A DNA stretch of 64,000 nt from Datisca glomerata. Lineage: Eukaryota > Streptophyta > Magnoliopsida > Cucurbitales > Datiscaceae. This document shows positions 58,300 to 64,000 of the stretch, in pieces. Under the pieces are notes generated by a model. It made no database searches, was not told the origin of the DNA, and saw only the letters and a program-made list of their open reading frames with translations. Numbering within the stretch: the first letter of the stretch is position 1; every line of letters begins with the position of its first letter. The stretch covers positions 284,719 to 348,718 of the forward strand of contig QANY01013145.1 of the NCBI GenBank assembly GCA_003255025.1, written 5' to 3'. The translations under genes and the position numbers were made by a program.

Positions 58300-59800
58300 T
58301 CATTGTTGTGTCCGTCGTGTTCTGAATCAGAGTCATCAAATAATAGCGGCGAATCCCCATTGTCACTTGAGGGCTTTTGTTGATGTCTTTCTAACGTTAG
58401 CCACTTGCTGTATATTTTCCTTTCCTTTCTTTCTGTCCCTTATTATTTGGTTAACGCTATAACCGTGTTAACCGCATGGAGGGGCTGCTTCCCCTTATCC
58501 CCATTGTCGTCTTCTCGACCGTCTTTCTCAGTTACGTGTTTCTGTTCATCCTTTTTCACAAATTGGCTAAGGTACCCTTCTTTAATTAGCTACTCAATAT
58601 AGTCCTTGAGCTGAAAATAGTCTCGTGTGTAATGCCCGCTGCTCTTATGGTAGGAGCAATAATTATCATTATCCTTGTAGCTAGGTTCCTTGGATAACGG
58701 GCCCATTCTTTTCAGACAAGGTTTGTATTTAATTGTCTCTAGTATTTGGTTGTCCAGAATGGTTAATGGAGTGTAGACTTTATCCCTCGGGTGGACTCTG
58801 TCAAGATCCCATCTTTGGTAGATATTCCTTTCTTGCTATACTCTCCTTTCATCGACTCTTTCTGTTTTGTCATGCTTCTTCCTTTCAGGTCTTACACTTC
58901 TTTCGTACTTCTTGGATTCCTCTTTTTTTCGTTCAACCGTTCTCAGCATAATCTTCTTCTCTTCCTCTAGAGTAATGTAGGCATGTGCCCATTGGAAAGC
59001 TTCCGCCATAGAAAGGAGCTTCACCTTAAACATATCCTCGAAAAAGGGTGACTTTAGGTCCATACCTCGTCAGAAGGCCAATCTGGCGAATCGATCGTCG
59101 CAGTTCTCGACCTTCACCATCTTATCTTTGAAGCGATGAGTGTACTCTCGCAGGAACTCCACTTCCTTCATAAAGATTGTCATAAGGTATTCTGAGTCTA
59201 CCATGATCGTAGAGTAAGTAGAGTATTGCTCTATGAAATTGAAGGACATAATAGTGAAGATCGCGATCGAGTGCATTGGCAAGGAGTGATACCACTTCAA
59301 AGTCATCTCGTTTAGACTAGTGAGGAACATTTTTCACATCAACTTGTCATCATGTTAATATAAATCCATATCTTGTCTGGACCGTCAAAGATGGTCTACG
59401 GGATCAGTTTTCTCTTCATAGCATTTGAATATGGGAGCAACGAATTTTTTGGGCACGAGTGCCGCTAGGACTTCTGGGCTTAATGGCGTCCAAATAAGAG
59501 TTTCGAGGTTGATTTTTCCCGTACTCCCAAGATTTCTCATTTCCATCATCTTTTGTTTGAACATTTCTTCTATTGCTTCCTTTGACATACTCATGATTGT
59601 TGAGCCTCTTCTATAGCTTCCTTCACATGGTTTTGTGACTAGACTTTCTCTTCTCATTGCATGTTTCTATTGTTCTAGTGGTCTCCTTGTCTTTCGTCTC
59701 GATGGTTGCCCTCAGAGTGGGCTTACTGTTCATCATTATTTTCTCATTCATCGTCATTCACCTGTTGACTGACCACTGCTCGTGTTTTTGCAAGTTCTTG
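58300..59800 (-). pseudogene. Tat-lineage gag, in broken frames
   Basis: Minus strand. VAPIFKCYEEKTDPVDHL (59385-59657), then LNEMTLKWYHSLPMHSIAIF and VEFLREYTHRFKDKMVKVEN (59070-59330), then a Lys/Glu-rich part (58836-59063). Frame breaks separate the pieces. The block QWYYSLP-like KWYHSLP is diagnostic for Tat gag. Confidence 0.85.
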
Positions 59801-60036
59801 TTGCAGGTGTTGATCTAATCTTGCATATTCTACCATGCATTATGTATTACTTCAGTGTTCCTCCTTTCCATCTCATGTATCTCGTTAGGATCGTCTGCAA
59901 CATTTTCGTTAGTAGGGTTGGTTGATCTACGTGGTCACCTCAGATTCTGTTCTATTGTCATCATTTAGGGCTGTGTTGGATATGGTTCTAGGCATGTTTA
60001 TGGTCTTGCATGGTGGGTCTATTGAGTTTTTCTTTC

Positions 60037-60059
60037 AACTCTCAATGAAAGCACCAAAA
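60037..60059 (-). promoter_or_regulatory. PBS-like sequence of the Tat element
   Basis: On the minus strand, TTTTGGTGCTTTCATTGAGA directly follows the LTR, a sequence often seen after the 5' LTR of Tat-lineage elements. Confidence 0.65.
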
Positions 60060-61088
60060 TGTAAATGATTTTTTCCACTAAGCAGGGATCAAACGAATAA
60101 TTATTGATAAGTGTTGATTTATATGAGTACTAACGAGAGAGAGAGAATTTAAGAACAAGAGAATGTAAGGAGTATCTATTTGAGTCGTATCGAATGTCTG
60201 AGTTTCACTTAATACGCTGACATTATATAGGCTTCCTAATTTACATGAATTTATTAGAATAATAATAAAAGGGAGGGGATGTTTTTGCCAAGTATGGTCA
60301 TCTTTCCCTTCTTTACTTGTCATTTTCATCTGTCTCATTCAGTCGTAGCCACTTGGTGGCCTACCATCATGTCTCGTCCGAGTTATTCAACTTCTTAATC
60401 AATCATGCCACTTGACTGTCATTCAAGATCCCTTTCATCTGTTCTCGTTCTTCTTCATATCCTTTCTTCCCATTTTTGCACAGTTCAGTGAGTGCCTTAC
60501 CCGTTCTTGAAGGCGTGGGTCCCTTGTCAGTCAGCCTGTTGACTGGTCACCTTTTTCCCATTTTGTTGCCTTTTCTCATTCTGATGCTCTTCCCCGTTCT
60601 GATGTTTTTTCCTGTTCTCGAGGTGCTGGTCTCTGTTCTTGAGGTGTTGATCATTTTCGTCTGCTTACGGGTGTGTCGCGACTTCAATCTTATTTCTCAT
60701 TTCTGATTTTCTGCCGCTTTCTGCGAGCCATTTGGTTGGCCTTCCTTGTCCATGTGGCAGCGGGTATTTCTACCTGTTCACTTGAGTCGGACCCCTTAGT
60801 CTTTTCTCGTTCTTGAAGGCGTGGGTCCTTCATCAGTCAGCCCCTGTTGACTGGTCATCTTTTTCTTATTTCGATGCTCTTTCCCGTTCTGATACTCTTC
60901 CCCGTCCTAATGCTTTTTCCCGATCTCCAGGTGCTGGTCTTCATTCTTGAGGCGTTGATCATTTCTATCTGTTTACAGGTGTCTCGCGACTTCATTCTTG
61001 TTTCTCGTTTCCGCCTTTCTGCAAGCCATTTGGTTGGCATTCCTTGTCCACGTGGCAACGGATATTTTTTACCTAATCAGATGGATTT
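60060..61088 (-). repeat. 5' LTR of the Tat-lineage element (outer end approximate)
   Basis: Starts TGTAAATGATTTTTTCC and matches 39768-40935. It contains the same two tandem units of about 310 bp (from about 60490 and 60800). Frames inside, such as 60476-60706, are fortuitous. Confidence 0.75.
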
Positions 61089-61269
61089 TACACTAATGGG
61101 TTTAAATGAAGGAAAGATGAATTACTTTGCTTAAAATTCATTCAGAAAACTCAATCATCCTTAGAGCAAGTATATATCTCAATCATCAAAGCGATTTGGG
61201 TGGGTGCTTTGCGGTGGTGCTTCACTTCGTGGTTCATCTTCTTTGCTCTTCATGATATTTTCTCCTCTT

Positions 61270-61431
61270 CGTTGGCTTATATAAGATGGATTTGACATAA
61301 CCCGGTAAAAGGGTTGATTTTGGGTTTTTTTTTACAAAATAAAATGTCAATGAAAATTTATATATTTTCTCAAATTAGAGGAGGTGTTTTTTATTTTTAA
61401 CAAATCTGAAGAGATGGCCGTGTACTTTTTC
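61270..61431. repeat. Right long TIR of a MULE-like element
   Basis: Inverted counterpart of 39126-39340: GAGATGGCCGTGTACTTTTTC at the end, and GGGTTGATTTTGGG further in. It closes the element that contains the Tat/Athila nest and lies about 220 bp downstream of the HAD gene stop codon. Confidence 0.5.
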
Positions 61432-61654
61432 TAAAAGGGAAACTATAGACAACTATTTCGGATCACGAAATACTTTCTTTCATTTATTTATCTTCCAAAT
61501 TTTATGTACTTGAAATACACAAATACACATAGGGAGCACCTACAGCACGTCAGTCACGTAGTAGAAAGTAAACACATTTACATGATACACATGTTATGTA
61601 CAGTCGGCCCAGGACCCAGCCTAATGGCTGAAGGGTAATGATCGTGTTATCATA

Positions 61655-63822
61655 TCAAGCTCCGACAGCTGTAGTTGCGAGAACGGAATCAATTTCACTT
61701 TTGGTGCGACTGATCCTTTGATCATCTCCAACCCATAACCCCGGGATTGTTTGTGCCAGGTTCTTGACCGTCTCCAACACAGAATCCGCTTCCTTGCTCT
61801 TCGTGGCTTTACCAACCTTAACATATCCAGGTTGAAATAAAATATAAAAAATTCATGTTTACAAAAATCAACTAGAAAAATAATAGAAAATGACCTTCAA
61901 ATTGGGTATTGTTTAATGTAAAATTTAAACTATTAAAGTTATATTAATAGTTTATACATTCACTTTAATTTTATGGCTAGACTATATTTTTGGTTTTTCA
62001 ACTCACTCCGTTTACATATAACATAATCTCAACCAAGTTCTAATCATATGCTCCTTAAAAAAAAGACCACTTCTATTCATTCTAATTTGTGTTGCACAAA
62101 AAATTTCTAATATTACTTTTATGTCTAATAATAACTGAGTTATATAGTCAGTGCTTACTTACACAGACCGAAAGTCAAAGTGTTTCTCTATCTTGTATGT
62201 TTCAAATGTTATCATTTTCATAATGTTTTACCTATGTATAATAATAACTGGATTAAGTAACATCAATCGGAAAGTCACTGATCTAAAAAAATCAAGAAAC
62301 AAAATAAAAATAAGTCATAGTTGAGAAAAGAGTCTGCTTATTTTATGATCTTTTTGATTAGCGATTTAAATTAATATTTAGGTTGTGTCATGAATCATTG
62401 GGTATCATGATCTTTTATTTATTTTTTAGGCAGCTGTCATTATCTCTAAAACTTATATACCAAAAAGACAAATTGCATAGGTGGACGATGCCGTGGTGTG
62501 TAGCAAATCATATATGGCTTCAGACAGTGACATTTACCAAAACAGTCCGCAAACCCATAGCTTTTCCAGCAGCGACATTGTGGACGTTGTCATCGAAAAA
62601 CAGCTACGGAATTGGAAGAAACAAACAAAAAATTTGGATTAAACAAAACGCAAATCGCAATCGGAAAAAAACGATGGATAACAACTTGACTATTGAACTA
62701 GTGTCTTTCTCAAGAAGGGATACCGTTCGACGAGGATCAACCTCTGCAACATCGATAGCGATTTTCATTGCGTCCATTGATGGCTTCAGAACTACGGGGA
62801 ACTCATCGGGACGACGTGATTTTGAAAGATTAGGGTTCATCGTCTCAAAGCAGATTATCTTTTCAAAGCAATCCTTCAATCCAAGTCGGTCTAGAACCTT
62901 CATAGCGTGATTCCTGTCCGAATTGGTGAATATCTAGGATTTCAAACAAATTCCACTGATTAATTTTAAATTTCAGTGTATTCAAAAGGGAAAACATTAG
63001 TGATTATTATTTTTATTTATGATGTAGTTCTTTCGGGCATTACAAGTTTCCTTTGGGGGATGCTTCGCAGCAGGTTCTGGAGCTGAGAGTCCAGCCGGAT
63101 CCGCTCGTATGGCAACCTTCCGTGCACAAAACTGTGAAGTTATCGATTAAATTAAAACAAAATTATCATCCAGAAGTTTCTACTCGCAATGAAGCATTCG
63201 GATTGAAGTGGAATTGAGGTCTTAAATCTTAATTTTAATTACCTGTGGTAATGATCGGCATCAATATCATAGCCTAACGCCTGCACCAAAAATGTCAAAT
63301 CAATCATCAAGTTCTTTGACAATTACAGGCTGAAAATAATTTATTTATTTGATGATTTAGCTAGAAGAGCGAATTAAAATTTAATTACTCGCAAACCAGC
63401 AAGGGAGCTGCCGTATTTCTTGAAGAGTTCAACTCTAAGACTTGAAGCTTTGTTCTCTGCAAATCCACATTCCTCAACAAGAAATTCTGTAAAAAGAAGA
63501 GACATATGAGTACTGTGCACAAACTAATTACGGCACTTCAATTTTAACGAATTTAGAGGAAGTCAATGAAATTATGCGTTCTTAATGCATTCGAATTTTA
63601 AAACCTTCGATGTTTTTCTTGCAAGCTTCACCGATTCCATAACTGGACGGGTACAATGTATCATCGAGATCTGCATTTCACGAAGAAAACAAATTTACGC
63701 AAGAAATACAAGAGTAAACTACGTAGCAGACTAAATAGAGAGGCATAGTAAAAGCAATTACCGAAGATGAGGCAATCGAATGACGAACTTGAATCACAGA
63801 TAGATTTACAGCAAGAATCCAT
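61655..63822 (-). CDS. HAD-superfamily phosphatase, pyrimidine 5'-nucleotidase-like, eight exons
   Basis: Minus-strand exons at 63762-63822, 63605-63670, 63389-63486, 63243-63280, 63044-63131, 62724-62933, 62538-62603 and 61655-61816, all with GT-AG introns, join into 262 codons plus stop. The protein starts MDSCCKSICDSSSSFDCLIF. HAD motif I is FDLDDTLYP (first Asp the nucleophile), motif II IFTNSD, motif III the Lys in VVLKPS, and motif IV FFDDN. It ends DSVLATTAVGA. The family includes Arabidopsis SDT1/C24B11.05-like proteins, soluble hydrolases thought to dephosphorylate nucleotides or small phosphate esters; the plant substrate is not settled. The start was chosen by family alignment and exon phase. 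All key residues are present and nothing is truncated. A partial copy lies at 23942-24329. Confidence 0.92.
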
Positions 63823-64000
63823 GGGTGAAGAAGATGAAAACAGAAATAAAATTCAGACGTCTAGAAGAATCTTTGAGAGAAATGGAGGTGTTTAATGTGA
63901 ATGAGTAACAGAGGCAAATGAAGCGACTTTGAGGACTATGGGAGCAGAGGGATTTATAGAGGAACGTCGTAGACGTGGATTGATAAGATTTTGCTGAATC
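63823..64000 (-). promoter_or_regulatory. 5' UTR and proximal promoter of the HAD gene
   Basis: The 105 bases up to about 63927 are also present in the truncated copy at 23.9 kb, with few changes. No sure TATA box; TCTATAAATC near 63950 on the minus strand is a candidate. Confidence 0.4.

Noticed and set aside
60476..61134. Open frames of 76 and 95 codons with repeated LILFPVLMLFP-like text
   Set aside because: They follow the tandem units of the Tat LTR and have no coding counterpart in the other LTR.
61621..61824. 67-codon frame MLRLVKPRRARKR on the minus strand
   Set aside because: Shadow frame of the last exon of the HAD gene.
1..64000. tRNA, rRNA or microRNA genes
   Set aside because: No cloverleaf with A and B boxes, rRNA segment or convincing long hairpin precursor was seen by eye. 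A covariance-model scan would be decisive.

Overview
The window is nuclear DNA from a flowering plant, most likely a eudicot; I cannot name the species. Two host genes with GT-AG introns sit at its edges, and almost everything between them (about 5.6 to 61.4 kb) is decayed, nested transposable elements. I found no RNA gene, CRISPR array or bacterial-type operon.

Host genes. At the left, positions 603-4970 (+) hold seven exons of a 9S-lipoxygenase that join into one 704-residue frame. They cover the catalytic domain with all iron ligands; the 5' exons for the N-terminal PLAT domain are not in the window. At the right, positions 61655-63822 (-) hold a complete eight-exon, 262-residue HAD-superfamily phosphatase of the plant pyrimidine-5'-nucleotidase-like family. 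A truncated copy of its 5' flank, exon 1, intron 1 and exon 2 lies at 23942-24329 (+).

5.6-15.3 kb: LINE (L1-like) fragments in both orientations, a 5'- and 3'-truncated Ty3/gypsy chromovirus (6.1-8.7 kb, -), a 2305-bp solo LTR of apparently the same family with a perfect 5-bp target-site duplication (9580-11884), and two paralogous segments (about 8.73-9.51 and 14.35-15.11 kb) in which the same CACTA-type transposon end abuts the same LINE endonuclease fragment.

15.4-25.0 kb: a (+) LINE 3' half split by a non-coding LTR retrotransposon (15841-22894, TSD GAGGT). That element carries tandem repeats and is itself split by an 896-bp TIR element with a 9-bp target duplication (18713-19608). The LINE ends in an A-run at 23939. 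The truncated HAD-gene copy follows directly, then the end of a MULE-like element and an LTR fragment that are repeated, inverted, at 30.6-31.4 kb.

26-39 kb: further LINE fragments, a second copy of the long LTR (27.75-29.96 kb), a gypsy chromovirus whose left LTR is split by a 1.23-kb MULE-like element and whose integrase end is replaced by another CACTA end (35233), with PR, RT and gag remnants to 38.2 kb.

39.1-61.4 kb: a nest. An apparent long-TIR element contains a Tat-lineage gypsy element (39768 to about 61.09 kb, -). The Tat element contains an Athila element (46759-57923, -) with two LTRs, PBS, PPT, gag, PR, RT, RNase H, IN and a third ORF in the envelope position. The Tat element also has a degraded ORF antisense to its pol and a roughly 310-bp tandem duplication inside both LTRs.

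The elements carry stops, frameshifts or lost catalytic residues and none looks autonomous. I see no evidence for a wholly new biological system. The most interesting leads are the possible capture of HAD exons by a MULE-like element, the Tat antisense ORF, the Athila third ORF, and the repeated CACTA/LINE junction.
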